Shown here: positions 45,807-54,920 of the stretch, piece by piece
Numbering within the stretch: position 1 is the stretch's first letter
Layout of the letters: every line of letters begins with the position of its first letter
NCBI RefSeq assembly: GCF_030811595.1
Contig: NZ_JAUSRB010000002.1
Span: 2,728,001 to 2,792,000 of the forward strand
DNA length: 64,000 bases
Origin: Streptosporangium brasiliense
Lineage (GTDB): Bacteria; Actinomycetota; Actinomycetes; Streptosporangiales; Streptosporangiaceae
Direction of reading: 5' to 3'
Notes under the pieces: generated by a model
The model's database searches: none
What the model was told of the DNA's origin: nothing
Seen by the model: only the letters and a program-made list of their open reading frames with translations
Translations under genes and position numbers: made by a program

Positions 45807-46376
45807 TCACCCGGAGGCGACGGGATAGCGGATGATGGTCCGCATCTTCTCCGGTGCCGTACGGCCCGGCACGGACAGGTAGATCTCCTGGTGCCTCCCG
45901 GCGACGGTCAGCCCCTGGTCGGCGACGAACTTCAGCAACCTCTCGACGGTCGCCGACTCCTCGCTGTAGGGGCCGGTGTGCAGGATCTGGGCCGCCCTGC
46001 CTCCGGGGGCGGTGGCGATCCGTATCCCGTCGACCTCCGCGCCGGGCTTCTTCCTCCGGACGGCGCTCACCGCCCGTGCCACCGCCTCGGGGGTGACCTG
46101 CTCCGGCTGGAGGATGCCCATGGTCCACCGCATGGACGCGCGGTCGTCGGGCGTGCCCTCCCACAGCCCTTCGAGGGGGGCGACCGAGTAGGTCAGCACC
46201 GGCTTGAGCTCCGCGCGGACCGTGTAGGCGACGCCGTACAGACCCTCGACGACGGCCTTGTAGTGGTCGCCGGACGGGTCTCCCGAGCCGTCCACCATGA
46301 GACAGGGGAGCGGGGGGACGTCCAGGAGCGCCGGGGCGGCCTTGGCCGTGTAGAGGCCGGGGTGAGTCTTCTTCAT
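45807..46376 (-). CDS. GyrI-like small-molecule-binding protein
   Basis: A 189-residue protein of the GyrI-like (SOUL/BacA effector-domain) superfamily. It starts MKKTHPGLYTAKAAPALLDVP at ATG 46376; the longer frame to 46508 overlaps the neighbouring gene and is not used. The repeating beta-alpha-beta-beta pattern is seen in LPCLMVDGSGDPSGDHYKAV, YSVAPLEGLWEG and RAAQILHTGPYSEESATVER. Such stand-alone domains bind hydrophobic or cationic drugs, and some hydrolyse cyclopropanoids. It lies 52 bp after the tautomerase gene on the same strand. Confidence 0.8.
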   Translation of the reverse strand: MKKTHPGLYTAKAAPALLDVPPLPCLMVDGSGDPSGDHYKAVVEGLYGVAYTVRAELKPVLTYSVAPLEGLWEGTPDDRASMRWTMGILQPEQVTPEAVARAVSAVRRKKPGAEVDGIRIATAPGGRAAQILHTGPYSEESATVERLLKFVADQGLTVAGRHQEIYLSVPGRTAPEKMRTIIRYPVASG

Positions 46377-46428
46377 GGGGCCAGACTGGGCTCTCCCTTC
46401 AGGGGAGAGTCCAGCCGGCCTGTCGCGG

Positions 46429-46815
46429 TCAGACCGTGACCGGATAGGTGAGCGCCAGCTCGTCGCCGGGGACCCCGCGGATGCCCCAGTTGACCTGCGG
46501 CGATTCAATGATCACGATTTCCAGGTCCGCCGCCGGGAGGTCGAGCTCCTCCTGGGCCCGGGCGAACAGGGCGCGGATCAGGTCGCGCTTGGCCTCGTCC
46601 GACCGGCCCTGGAAGCAGACGATCTCCACGATCAGATACCGCTCGCTACGCTGCGGGCAGATCAGGTCCTCGGCGTCGAGCAGCAGGAACCGGTGGAACC
46701 TCTTGTCCTCCGGGAGCCGCCACACCTCGGTGAGGCAGCCGTGCACGGTGTCCGACATCTCCTGGCGCCGGCCGGACCAGACGTCGCGGCGGCCGTAGAA
46801 CTTGATCTGGGTCAT
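46429..46815 (-). CDS. Tautomerase/MIF-superfamily protein lacking an N-terminal Pro
   Basis: A 128-residue protein resembling the tautomerase family with a longer chain (PF14552-like). FLLLDAEDLICPQRSERYLIVEI and IIESPQVNWGIRGVPGDE are typical strand-turn segments. Classical tautomerases use Pro after the start Met as catalytic base; here the sequence begins MTQIKFYGRRD, so this residue is missing and the usual activity is doubtful. ATG 46815 is the only start after the fumarase stop and lies 27 bp from it, which suggests co-transcription with fumC. Confidence 0.7.
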   Translation of the reverse strand: MTQIKFYGRRDVWSGRRQEMSDTVHGCLTEVWRLPEDKRFHRFLLLDAEDLICPQRSERYLIVEIVCFQGRSDEAKRDLIRALFARAQEELDLPAADLEIVIIESPQVNWGIRGVPGDELALTYPVTV

Positions 46816-46841
46816 GGGGCGAGCCTCCCAGAGCCGTTGAT

Positions 46842-48233
46842 CTACGACGGCGGCCGGGTCATGGACAGCACGTCGAGGAGGGCGTCGAGCTGCTCCTCGG
46901 TGAGGGTGCCCCTGGCGACGTGGCCGCGCTCGATGACGACCTCGCGGATGGTCTTGCGCTCCGCCAGGGCCTGCTTGGCTATCTTGGCCGCCTCCTCGTA
47001 GCCGACGTGCCGGTTGAGCGGCGTGACGATCGACGGGGACGACTCGGCGTATTCGCGCAGGCGGTCGGTGTTGGCCGTGATGCCGTGGACGCAGCGGTCG
47101 GCCAGCAGCCGGGAGGCGTTGGCCAGCAGCCGGATCGACTCCAGCACGTTGCGGGCGATGACCGGCAGCATCACGTTGAGCTCGAAGTTGCCCGAGGCCC
47201 CGGAGAAGGCGATGGCCGTGTCGTTCCCGATGACCTGCGCGGCGACCATGCACACCGCCTCGGGGATCACCGGGTTGACCTTGCCCGGCATGATCGACGA
47301 GCCGGGCTGGAGGTCGGGCAGGTTGATCTCGCCGAGTCCGGCGCGCGGGCCCGAGCCCATCCAGCGGAGGTCATTGGCGATCTTGTTGAGCGAGACCGCG
47401 ACCGTGCGGAGCTGGCCGGAGAGCTCCACGACGGCGTCCCGGGCGCCCTGGGCCTCGAAGTGGTCGGGGGCCTCGGAGAACGGGAGGCCGGTGGCCTCGC
47501 GGAGCTTCTCGATGACCTGCGAGGCGAAGCCGGGCGGGGTGTTGACGCCGGTGCCGACGGCCGTGCCGCCCAGCGGGAGCTGGGCGAGATGGGGGATCGC
47601 GCCGCGCACCCGGGCGATGGCGTTGTCGATCTGGGTGGCGTAGCCGCCGAACTCCTGGCCGAGCGTGACCGGGGTGGCGTCCATCAGGTGGGTCCGGCCG
47701 GCCTTGACCACCTGGTCGAACTCCAGCGACTTCTCCCGCAGCGCGGTGGCCAGGTGCCGCAGGGACGGGATGAGGTGGTAGGTCACCTCGGTCGTGGCGG
47801 CGACGTGGATGGAGGTGGGGAAGACGTCGTTGGAGGACTGCGAGGCGTTGACGTGGTCGTTGGGATGGACCGGGCGGCCCAGCCGCTCCTCGGCGAGGGT
47901 GGCGATCACCTCGTTGGCGTTCATGTTGGAGGAGGTGCCGGAGCCGGTCTGGAAGAGGTCGATGGGGAACTCGCCGTCCCACTCGTTCTCCGCCACGTCG
48001 GTGGCGGCCTCGGCGATGGCCTGGGCCAGCTCCTTGTCCAGCACCCCCAGTCCGGCGTTGACCTCGGCGGCGATCGCCTTGATCAGACCCAGCGCGGCGA
48101 TGTGCGGGCTCTCCAGCCCGCGCCCGGATATGGGGAAGTTCTCCACCGCTCGCTGGGTCTGCGCCCGCCACTTCGCGTCCGCCGGGACACGTACGTCACC
48201 CATCGAGTCGTGCTCGATCCGATACTCGCTCAT
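46842..48233 (-). CDS. fumC: Fumarate hydratase, class II
   Basis: Interconverts fumarate and malate in the citric acid cycle without a metal cluster. The 463-residue length is typical. The superfamily signature [11 protein letters not shown] (catalytic Ser about residue 317) is intact, together with [25 protein letters not shown] and [17 protein letters not shown] (His). An unrelated iron-sulphur fumarase is encoded at 55466-57118, so the genome has two isozymes. ATG 48233 ([14 protein letters not shown]) is the family start. Confidence 0.97.
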   Translation of the reverse strand: MSEYRIEHDSMGDVRVPADAKWRAQTQRAVENFPISGRGLESPHIAALGLIKAIAAEVNAGLGVLDKELAQAIAEAATDVAENEWDGEFPIDLFQTGSGTSSNMNANEVIATLAEERLGRPVHPNDHVNASQSSNDVFPTSIHVAATTEVTYHLIPSLRHLATALREKSLEFDQVVKAGRTHLMDATPVTLGQEFGGYATQIDNAIARVRGAIPHLAQLPLGGTAVGTGVNTPPGFASQVIEKLREATGLPFSEAPDHFEAQGARDAVVELSGQLRTVAVSLNKIANDLRWMGSGPRAGLGEINLPDLQPGSSIMPGKVNPVIPEAVCMVAAQVIGNDTAIAFSGASGNFELNVMLPVIARNVLESIRLLANASRLLADRCVHGITANTDRLREYAESSPSIVTPLNRHVGYEEAAKIAKQALAERKTIREVVIERGHVARGTLTEEQLDALLDVLSMTRPPS

Positions 48234-48269
48234 GGGTCCAGTCTGCGTCGTACGGGATAAAGCGGGAAT

Positions 48270-49967
48270 TCAGCTCAGGGTCGCCGCCGCCAGGATCACG
48301 ATCAGCACCAGGGCGAGGGCCGCGACCCCCATGAGGACGATCAGGCCGACCCGGGTCCTGGGCGGCGTGGTCGTCTGCTCTCCCTTGCCGCCCTGTCCCG
48401 CGATCGCGAACAGGTCGGTCCCCAGCCCTTGATACCGCGGGTCGCCCCGCCTGGGCTCCTCAGGTCCCGCCTGATGCGGATGGCCGCCGGGCACGCCCGG
48501 TCCCGGCTGGTGCGGGGGGCCATCGGGTGTTCCCGGTCCGGGCTGTTGCCAGGGGCCCGGTGGCACGGGGCCCCCGTGACCGGGCAGCCACCCGGCGTCC
48601 GCCGGCTGGTCGTCCGGGGCGCTTCCCGGCCGCGGTCCCACCGGGGACCCCGGCCCCCAGGCCACCGGCGTGCCCGGCGCGGCCGGACCACGCCCGCCCG
48701 CGACCGGCGTGCCCGGCGCGGCCGGGCCGTGCCCGCCCGTGGCCGGCATGCCCCGCCGGGGCGGGCCGGACGGCCCAGGCCCGCCCGGGGCCGGTGCTCC
48801 GGGCCCGGCCGGCGCGCTGCCCGGCAGGCGGTCCGCCGGGAGACCCACCGCCGGGGTGTCCTGGGGGGAGGCCGGAGCGGGCGGCGGCCCGGCGGCGGCC
48901 GGGGACGGGTGGCCGGTGGGCAGGCGCAGGCCCCCCTTGGGGCGGACGACCAGCATGGTGCGGTCGGCGTCGTACTCCTCGTCCGCCGGGGCCGGAACGG
49001 GGGCGGCCGGAGCCGCGGGGCCCGCAGGGGCGGCACTCGCCGGGGCGGGAGGGCGCACCGGCGCGACCGGGGCCGCGGGGGTGACGGGCACGGCGGGCGC
49101 CACCTGCGCCACCGGCCTGACGGGTGCGGACCCTGCCGAGGTCGAGGGGGTCTCGGCCACGGCCCGGAGCGCCGCCGCCGCCTGGGCGGAGGTCAGCCGC
49201 GCCGTGTGGTCCCGCTCCAGGAGCTGCTCCAGCACGGGGCGGAGCGGCCCGGCCTGGGTCGGCGGGTCGGCCCGGTCGGTCATCAGCGCGGCGAGGGTCT
49301 CGGCCACCGAGGACCGCTCGTAGGCCGGCCGGCCCTCCACCGCGAAGTAGAGCGTGGCGCCCAGCGACCAGAGGTCCGACTCGGGGCCGGTGTGCTCCCC
49401 GCGGGCCCGTTCGGGCGCCGTGTATCCGGGGGAGCCGATCACCATGCCGGTCTTGGTGAGGTTGGTGTCGCCCTCGGCCTTGGCGATGCCGAAGTCGGTG
49501 AGCACCACCCGGCCGCTCTCGGTGATCAGCACGTTGCCGGGCTTGACGTCGCGGTGGAGCACCCCCTGGGCGTGGGCGGCGCGCAGCGCCCCGAGGAGGT
49601 CCACCCCGATCTCGGCGACCAGCCGGGGCGGCAGCGGACCCTCCTCCTCGATCACCTGCTCAAGGGAGCGCGCCTGCACGAGCTCCATGATGATCCACGG
49701 GCTGCCGTCCTCGATGATCGCGTCATGGACGGTGGCCACGGAGGGATGGCTGATGCGGGCAGCCGTGCGGCCCTCGCGGATCATCCGCTCTCGAAGTTCG
49801 GCGCGCTGTGCCTCGCTGAGCCCGGACTCCTGGCGGATCTCCTTGATCGCGACCTCGCGGCCCAGGGAACGGTCGTAGGCACGCCAAACCGTGCCCATGG
49901 TCCCCCGGCCGAGCGGTGCGATCAGCTCGTAGCGGTCAGCGAGCACGCGCGTCTGCTGTTCCGGCAT
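48270..49967 (-). CDS. Ser/Thr protein kinase with Pro-rich linker and C-terminal membrane anchor
   Basis: A 565-residue Hanks-type kinase. The kinase domain spans about residues 12-270: GRGTMGTVWRAYD loop, Lys in VAIKEI, catalytic HRDVKPGN, DFGIAKAEGD and APERARGEHTGPESDLWSLG. It is followed by a Pro/Ala/Gly-rich linker of about 240 residues with PGTPVAGG-type repeats, and ends in a single helix (about residues 542-563, VGLIVLMGVAALALVLIVIL), leaving almost no external domain. That topology suggests an intracellular input. It lies 35 bp downstream of a second kinase gene on the same strand. Confidence 0.93.
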   Translation of the reverse strand: MPEQQTRVLADRYELIAPLGRGTMGTVWRAYDRSLGREVAIKEIRQESGLSEAQRAELRERMIREGRTAARISHPSVATVHDAIIEDGSPWIIMELVQARSLEQVIEEEGPLPPRLVAEIGVDLLGALRAAHAQGVLHRDVKPGNVLITESGRVVLTDFGIAKAEGDTNLTKTGMVIGSPGYTAPERARGEHTGPESDLWSLGATLYFAVEGRPAYERSSVAETLAALMTDRADPPTQAGPLRPVLEQLLERDHTARLTSAQAAAALRAVAETPSTSAGSAPVRPVAQVAPAVPVTPAAPVAPVRPPAPASAAPAGPAAPAAPVPAPADEEYDADRTMLVVRPKGGLRLPTGHPSPAAAGPPPAPASPQDTPAVGLPADRLPGSAPAGPGAPAPGGPGPSGPPRRGMPATGGHGPAAPGTPVAGGRGPAAPGTPVAWGPGSPVGPRPGSAPDDQPADAGWLPGHGGPVPPGPWQQPGPGTPDGPPHQPGPGVPGGHPHQAGPEEPRRGDPRYQGLGTDLFAIAGQGGKGEQTTTPPRTRVGLIVLMGVAALALVLIVILAAATLS

Positions 49968-50002
49968 GAGAAGAAGATAGCGATTCTTGCTTGAAGAACG
50001 CT

Positions 50003-51136
50003 TTATCCGCGCTTACGGAGTTCCCTGGGCCACAGAAGTCGTGGGAGCACCAACCGGATGAAAGGTGTCATGAACCGGATGAACGGACGCTGAGCAGGGG
50101 GGCGCTCCACCGGTTTGCGGTGCACCCCCTCGGCCGGGCGCCGGTGCCCGCGGGGCTGCGGGACCGGGGTCGGCACAGGCAGCGGGGCCGGGATCGGCGC
50201 GGAGCCCACCCGGTGCGTCCCGCGGTGCTGCGGGCGGCGGTTGAACGGCGGGACCGTGATCGTCGCGGTGCTCCGGACGGGCTTGCTCGCGGTCCGGGCG
50301 ATCGGCTCCTCGGCGGTGCCGCCGGCCGCCACCCGGGCGAGCATCAGCGAGGCCCGCACCGCGTCGAGCCGGGCATTCGGGTCGATCTTGAGCAGGCCCT
50401 GCAGCACCGGGGTCAGCGGTCCGGCCTTCTCCATCGGGATGGGCTCGCCGCTGGTGAGGGCGGCCAGCGCGGCGGCGGCCGTACGGCGCCCGTGCAGGCC
50501 GCGGCCCTCGACGGCGGTGTAGAGGGTCGCGCCGAGCGACCACAGGTCGGCGGAGGGGTGGGCTTTGGCGCCCAGCACGCGCTCGGGAGCGATGTATCCG
50601 GCCGAGCCGAGCACGATGCCCGCCTGGGTGATCGACACGTCGCCTTCGAGCGCGGCCAGCCCGAAGTCGGTGAGCACCGCCCGGTCGTCGGTCACCAGGA
50701 CGTTGCTGGGCTTGACGTCGCGGTGCAGGATCCCCTTGGCGTGCACGGCCCGCAGCGCGCCCAGGACCTGCCGCCCGATCTCCGCCACCTGGCGCGGCGG
50801 CAGCGGGCCCCGGTCCTGGAGGAGCTGCTCCAGGGATCGGGCCCGGAGCAGCTCCATCACGATCCAGGGGCGCTCGTCCTCGGTGACGACGTCGAAGACG
50901 GTGATCACCGAGGGATGGGCGACCATCGCGGTCGCCCGCCCCTCACGTTCGGTCCTGGCGCACAGCTCCGCACGCAGCTCCTCGTCGAGGACGAGGGGCA
51001 GCCGCACCTCCTTGACGGCCACCTCGCGGCCGAGCAGCTCGTCGTGTGCTCGCCAGACGGTGCCCATGCCGCCGCGCCCGACCGGCTCCGACAGCCGGTA
51101 GCGCGCTGCAAGAAGGTATCCGGACGGCGCACGCAT
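50003..51136 (-). CDS. Ser/Thr protein kinase, soluble or peripheral
   Basis: A 377-residue Hanks-type kinase closely similar to its downstream neighbour (both have R.SLEQ after the hinge, and the segment following PSVITVFD or PSVATVHD). Visible are GRGGMGTVWRAHD, VAVKEV, HRDVKPSN, DFGLAALEGD and APERVLGAKAHPSADLWSLG. A short Pro/Arg-rich tail ends in an amphipathic segment (FIRFMTPFIRLVLPRLLW) and no clear membrane helix. The pair probably arose by tandem duplication. Substrates unknown. Confidence 0.92.
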   Translation of the reverse strand: MRAPSGYLLAARYRLSEPVGRGGMGTVWRAHDELLGREVAVKEVRLPLVLDEELRAELCARTEREGRATAMVAHPSVITVFDVVTEDERPWIVMELLRARSLEQLLQDRGPLPPRQVAEIGRQVLGALRAVHAKGILHRDVKPSNVLVTDDRAVLTDFGLAALEGDVSITQAGIVLGSAGYIAPERVLGAKAHPSADLWSLGATLYTAVEGRGLHGRRTAAAALAALTSGEPIPMEKAGPLTPVLQGLLKIDPNARLDAVRASLMLARVAAGGTAEEPIARTASKPVRSTATITVPPFNRRPQHRGTHRVGSAPIPAPLPVPTPVPQPRGHRRPAEGVHRKPVERPPAQRPFIRFMTPFIRLVLPRLLWPRELRKRG

Positions 51137-51205
51137 GTGGGGCAGCTTACCGATTTGCGTAATGCGACCAGTAGAGACCGGGCCGAATCTTCTTGCGTTC
51201 TTCGG

Positions 51206-51814
51206 TCAGATTTTCGTGCTCGTAACTGTTGAGAAACGCTCGGTGACGTCCGCCCAGTTGACGAGCCCCCACAGCTTCTCGACGTAGTCGGGGCGCACGT
51301 TGCGGTACTGCAGGTAGTAGGCGTGCTCCCAGGCGTCGAAGACCAGCAGCGGGGTGGTGTTCATGCCGACGTTGCCGTGGTGGTCGTAGACCTGCTCGAC
51401 GACCAGGCGGCGCGAGAGCGGCTCCCAGGCCAGGATGCCCCAGCCGGAGCCCTGGACGCCCGCCGTGGCGGTGGTGAGCTGCTTCTGGAAGGCGTCGAAG
51501 GAGCCGAAGTGCTCGTCGATCGCCGCCGCCAGCTCGCCGTCGGGGCGGTCGCCGCCGTCGGGGGAGAGGTTCTGCCAGAAGATCGAGTGCAGCACGTGCC
51601 CGGACAGGTTGAAGGCGAAGGTCTTCTCCAGTCCGACCAGGCCGCCGAACTCACCCTTGTCGCGGGCCTCGGCCAGCCGCTCCAGCGTGTCGTTGGCCCC
51701 CTTGACGTAGGCGGCGTGGTGCTTGGAGTGGTGCAGCTCCAGGATCTCGCCGGTGATCGCGGGCTCCAGCGCCGCGTAGTCGTAGGGCATGTCCGGAAGG
51801 GTGTAGTCGCCCAT
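51206..51814 (-). CDS. Superoxide dismutase, Fe/Mn family
   Basis: Converts superoxide to oxygen and peroxide. The 202-residue enzyme has metal ligands His in [13 protein letters not shown], His in [11 protein letters not shown], and Asp and His in [25 protein letters not shown] is also typical. An ideal AGGAGGT ribosome site precedes ATG 51814. In Streptomyces the homologous sodF is repressed by the nickel-responsive Nur when nickel-dependent superoxide dismutase is available, and two Nur-like boxes occur upstream here. Metal preference (Fe or Mn) cannot be told. Confidence 0.95.
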   Translation of the reverse strand: MGDYTLPDMPYDYAALEPAITGEILELHHSKHHAAYVKGANDTLERLAEARDKGEFGGLVGLEKTFAFNLSGHVLHSIFWQNLSPDGGDRPDGELAAAIDEHFGSFDAFQKQLTTATAGVQGSGWGILAWEPLSRRLVVEQVYDHHGNVGMNTTPLLVFDAWEHAYYLQYRNVRPDYVEKLWGLVNWADVTERFSTVTSTKI

Positions 51815-51856
51815 GGGGTCTTACCTCCTCGTTGATCAATACTCCTCCGGACACTA

Positions 51857-51873
51857 TTGCAACTTGCTTGCAT
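51857..51873. promoter_or_regulatory. Nur-like box 1 upstream of superoxide dismutase
   Basis: TTGCAA-CTTGC-TTGCAT, matching the published Nur box form tTGCaa-N5-ttGCAA at 11 of 12 positions. It lies 43 bp upstream of the start codon, over the expected promoter. Confidence 0.65.
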
Positions 51874-51888
51874 CTGCATCAGTCCTGC

Positions 51889-51898
51889 GACCTAGGTC
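51889..51898. promoter_or_regulatory. Perfect palindrome GACCTAGGTC between the two Nur-like boxes
   Basis: Ten-base palindrome in the 154-bp divergent spacer between the dismutase and GNAT genes. Role unknown; it could belong to either promoter. Confidence 0.3.
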
Positions 51899-51907
51899 CT
51901 GTCGCTA

Positions 51908-51924
51908 TTGCGAATAAGTCGCAT
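51908..51924. promoter_or_regulatory. Nur-like box 2
   Basis: TTGCGA-ATAAG-TCGCAT has the same 6-5-6 architecture as box 1, with a change in each half; it also reads as an inverted repeat TGCGA-N5-TCGCA. Its start is 51 bp from that of box 1, close to five helical turns. Confidence 0.5.
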
Positions 51925-51968
51925 CTACATCATCATGGCAAGAGTCAGTTCGGTCCGATGGAGGTCTC

Positions 51969-52484
51969 GTGCTTGCAGGGCTGACCTTCGACGTAGTGCC
52001 GGCCACCGCAGCCTTGAGGTCGGTCTACGCGGCGGCGTTCGCACCGCCGCCGTGGTGCGAGACCTCCGACCAGATCGACGCCTTCGCCGAACGGCTGGCC
52101 GCCCACGTCCGGATGCCCGGATTCCACTGCGACGTCGCCTATCTGGACGGTGAGCCCGCCGGGTTCACCTACGGTTTCCCGACCCCGGATCCCTGGCCGG
52201 AGGACCGCCTCTACCTCCCCATCGCCGACGCGGTCGGCGACCTGTCGGTCCTGGCCTCCCGCTTCGAGGTCCACGAGGTCGCGGTCGACCCCCGCTGCGC
52301 CGGCCGTGGCCTCGGCGCCGCCCTGGTCCGGCGCATCGCCGCCGCCGCGGGCCGGTCCTGGCTGGTCACCTCGCCCCGGGCCACCGCCGCCGTCCGCCTC
52401 TACGAACGTCTCGGCTGGCGCTGCCTGCGCGAGTTCACCGCCCGTGGCGAGACCTTCCGGGTCTACCTCTCGCCCGGCGCCTGA
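51969..52484 (+). CDS. GNAT-family N-acetyltransferase
   Basis: A 171-residue acetyl-CoA-dependent acyltransferase. The acetyl-CoA loop is visible as VHEVAVDPRCAGRGLGAALVRR (about residues 98-119, quoted in full pieces of the R/Q-x-x-G-x-G/A motif CAGRGLGA), and TAAVRLYERLGWRCL is the C-terminal motif B. GTG 51969 follows GATGGAGG. It is divergent from superoxide dismutase across the Nur-like boxes. Substrate unknown. Confidence 0.87.
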   Translation: MLAGLTFDVVPATAALRSVYAAAFAPPPWCETSDQIDAFAERLAAHVRMPGFHCDVAYLDGEPAGFTYGFPTPDPWPEDRLYLPIADAVGDLSVLASRFEVHEVAVDPRCAGRGLGAALVRRIAAAAGRSWLVTSPRATAAVRLYERLGWRCLREFTARGETFRVYLSPGA

Positions 52485-52550
52485 GCCTCCGTACGGCCCG
52501 CCCGGCGCCTCGGCCTCTCATGGGGCGCGCCGGATGTCCGGGCCGCCACC

Positions 52551-52613
52551 CGGCCCGCCCGGCGTCTCGGCCACCGCACGGCCCGCCCGGCGTCTCGGCC
52601 ACCGCACGGCCCG
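52551..52613. repeat. 28-bp tandem repeat in the spacer after the GNAT gene
   Basis: Two identical 28-bp units (52551-52578 and 52579-52606, starting CGGCCCGCCCGGCGTCTCGG) and the first seven bases of a third; a diverged copy lies at 52494-52515. The 234-bp spacer 52485-52718 contains no gene. Confidence 0.8.
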
Positions 52614-52718
52614 TCGGATGTCCGGGGCTCCGTACGGCACGCGGCCGCGGTCCCCGCGCGCCGTCGCTACTCCCTGCCCGCCGGCGGCGACGGCCTTGTC
52701 CGCCGGCGGCGACCGTCG

Positions 52719-54773
52719 CTACTTCTTGTCCGCCAGCAGCGAGTAGCGCACCTCGTCCCCCACCTGGGCGGCGGCCAGGCGGGTGAGCCGGTAGCCCTCG
52801 CGCCGGAGCTGCTTCAGACGGGCCACGTGCCGCTGGGCGGTCAGTCCGCTGTAGCAGGACCAGGCGCTCTGCTGCTGCTTCCACACGGCCGTGTACTTCC
52901 CGTCGGGGGCGATCGTGACATCCGGCCGGAAATTGTCGCGGGCCTGCCGGTCGAACTCGGCCTGGAACCGCTTGCCCGTCTGCCCGAAGGTGAGGTGCCA
53001 GTCGGTGCCCTCGGTGTTCTCCACCCAGGTCGCGGTGTAGCGGGGGTCGCCGGCGGTGCCGTAGGCGGTGATCCACAAGGGGATGTACCCCTTGCGCGCC
53101 GCCTCGGAGTTGCGGGTGCGGAGCTGGGCGCCGGTCAGCCCGAAGTAGGCCACATGGTCGACCGGGCGCTTCTCCATGACGAGCGCGAAAACCGTCGCCG
53201 GGCCGGTTCCGTGCGCGGCCGTGACCGTCTCCACGTAGCCCTTCGCGATCCACTTGTCCCAGAACGCCTGGTACTCGCCTCCCGTCAGACCGTGCGCGGT
53301 CACGTACGCGACACCCGGAGTCTTGCGCCACAGCGCCGTGTAGCCCCGGTCGGTGATGGAGATCGACAGCGGGCGGAAGCCCGCCGCCTTCAGGCGGCCG
53401 GCCCGCCGGCCGTGCTCGGCGGCGCCGACGTCGTAGTAGGCGCGCACGTCGCCGTCCCACACCGCCGGCGGCGAGCCGGTGGCCGGCTTGCTCTCCCCGA
53501 GGGGGCCCGCCGATCCGTCGCCGCCGTCGTCTTCGGCCGGCTCCTGTTCCGGTCTCCCGCCGCCGTCCTCGCCGGCCGGGTCCTGCTCGGGTTTCCCGGC
53601 GCCGTCCTTTCCGGCGGGGTCCTGTTCCGGTTTCCCGCCGCCGTCCTGCCCGGGTTTCCCGTCGCCGTTCCCTCCGGCGGGGTCCTGTTCCGGTCTCCCG
53701 GCGCCGTCCTTGCCGGCGGGGTCCTGAGACGGCCCCTCGCCGCCCGGCTCCGGCTGCCGGACCCGCTCGACGGAGCCGGACCCCGACCCCTGCGCCGTCG
53801 TCCCGCCGCCCGGACCCAGCTCCGCCTGCCGTACGGCCAGCACCACCCCGGTGGCGGCGGCCAGCGTGAGCACCGTGCTCCCGGCGGCCAGCAGGACGCG
53901 CGTCCGGCGCCGCCGGACGGCCGCGTCGGTGACGTCCATGGTGCTGAGCTGCGAGGGCGGCACGGAGGAGCCGCCGACCAGCCGCACCATCAGGTCCACC
54001 GAGCTGGGGCGGTCGGCGGGCTGTTTGGCGAGGGCCGCGGCCACGACGGGCCGGATCTGCTCGGAGAGCGCCGTGAGGTCCGGCTGCTCGGTGAGGATGC
54101 GGTGCATGATCGCCGGGATCTCGGCTCCCCCGAAGGTGTGCCTGCCCGTCGCGGCGAACGCGATGACAGCGCCCCACGCGAACACGTCGGCCGCGGGCCC
54201 CACCCGCTCGCCGTTGAAGACCTCCGGCGCCATGTAGAGGGGCGTGCCCAGCATCTGGCCCGAGGTGGTCATGGTGATGCCGGGCAGCCGGGCGATGCCG
54301 AAATCGATCAGGCGTGGCCCGTCGGGCCCCATGAGGACGTTGTCCGGCTTGACGTCACGGTGGACGATGCCGGCCTGGTGGATCGCGGCCAGCGCCGAGG
54401 CGAGCCCCGTCGCCAGCCGGTGTACGGCGTCCTGGTGCAGCGGGCCGCCGGCCGTCACGAGCTCACCCAGGCTGGGGCCCTCGATGTATTCGCTGACGAT
54501 GTACGGCTGCCTGCCTTCGAGGTCGGCCTCGACGATCCGGGCGGTGAACGCCGGAGCGGTGCGCCGGGCCGTCTCCAGTTCGCGGGCGAAGCGCTCCCGC
54601 AGCTCGCCGTCGGCCCAGTTGGGCAGGTGAGGTACTTTCACCGCGAACCGCCGACCGGCCTCGTCCGCGCCCAGGAACACCACGCCCTGGCCACCGCTGC
54701 CCAGCCGGCCCGTCAAGCGGAACCGCCCGATCTGGGTGGGGTCGCCCGGCTGCAGTGGCTGTGTCTGCCTCAT
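52719..54773 (-). CDS. Receptor-type Ser/Thr protein kinase with bacterial tandem-repeat (BTRD1-like) sensor
   Basis: A 684-residue membrane kinase. The kinase domain (about residues 15-275) has GSGGQGVVFLG, FAVKVP, HRDVKPDN and DFGIARLPG. After a membrane helix (about residues 293-313) comes a repetitive linker with KPEQDPAGKDGAG-type units, then an external region of about 240 residues made of roughly 45-residue repeats, each with a GYTALW/RYTATW/KYTAVW core. Such repeats resemble the bacterial tandem repeat domain 1. The external part is unlike PASTA, so the signal is probably not muropeptide. ATG 54773 is clear. Confidence 0.9.
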   Translation of the reverse strand: MRQTQPLQPGDPTQIGRFRLTGRLGSGGQGVVFLGADEAGRRFAVKVPHLPNWADGELRERFARELETARRTAPAFTARIVEADLEGRQPYIVSEYIEGPSLGELVTAGGPLHQDAVHRLATGLASALAAIHQAGIVHRDVKPDNVLMGPDGPRLIDFGIARLPGITMTTSGQMLGTPLYMAPEVFNGERVGPAADVFAWGAVIAFAATGRHTFGGAEIPAIMHRILTEQPDLTALSEQIRPVVAAALAKQPADRPSSVDLMVRLVGGSSVPPSQLSTMDVTDAAVRRRRTRVLLAAGSTVLTLAAATGVVLAVRQAELGPGGGTTAQGSGSGSVERVRQPEPGGEGPSQDPAGKDGAGRPEQDPAGGNGDGKPGQDGGGKPEQDPAGKDGAGKPEQDPAGEDGGGRPEQEPAEDDGGDGSAGPLGESKPATGSPPAVWDGDVRAYYDVGAAEHGRRAGRLKAAGFRPLSISITDRGYTALWRKTPGVAYVTAHGLTGGEYQAFWDKWIAKGYVETVTAAHGTGPATVFALVMEKRPVDHVAYFGLTGAQLRTRNSEAARKGYIPLWITAYGTAGDPRYTATWVENTEGTDWHLTFGQTGKRFQAEFDRQARDNFRPDVTIAPDGKYTAVWKQQQSAWSCYSGLTAQRHVARLKQLRREGYRLTRLAAAQVGDEVRYSLLADKK

Positions 54774-54920
54774 GGGTGCAGATATACCGGAAAGATCAAT
54801 TAAAGGACAGCATGATCATACTTCTGTGATCTGTCCGGCCGGCGTGCGGTCTCCGCCGTCCCGGTCACGCCGGGGCCCTGCCCGGCGCGGCCTGATCGGC
54901 CGGGACCCGCCTGGTGGGGG

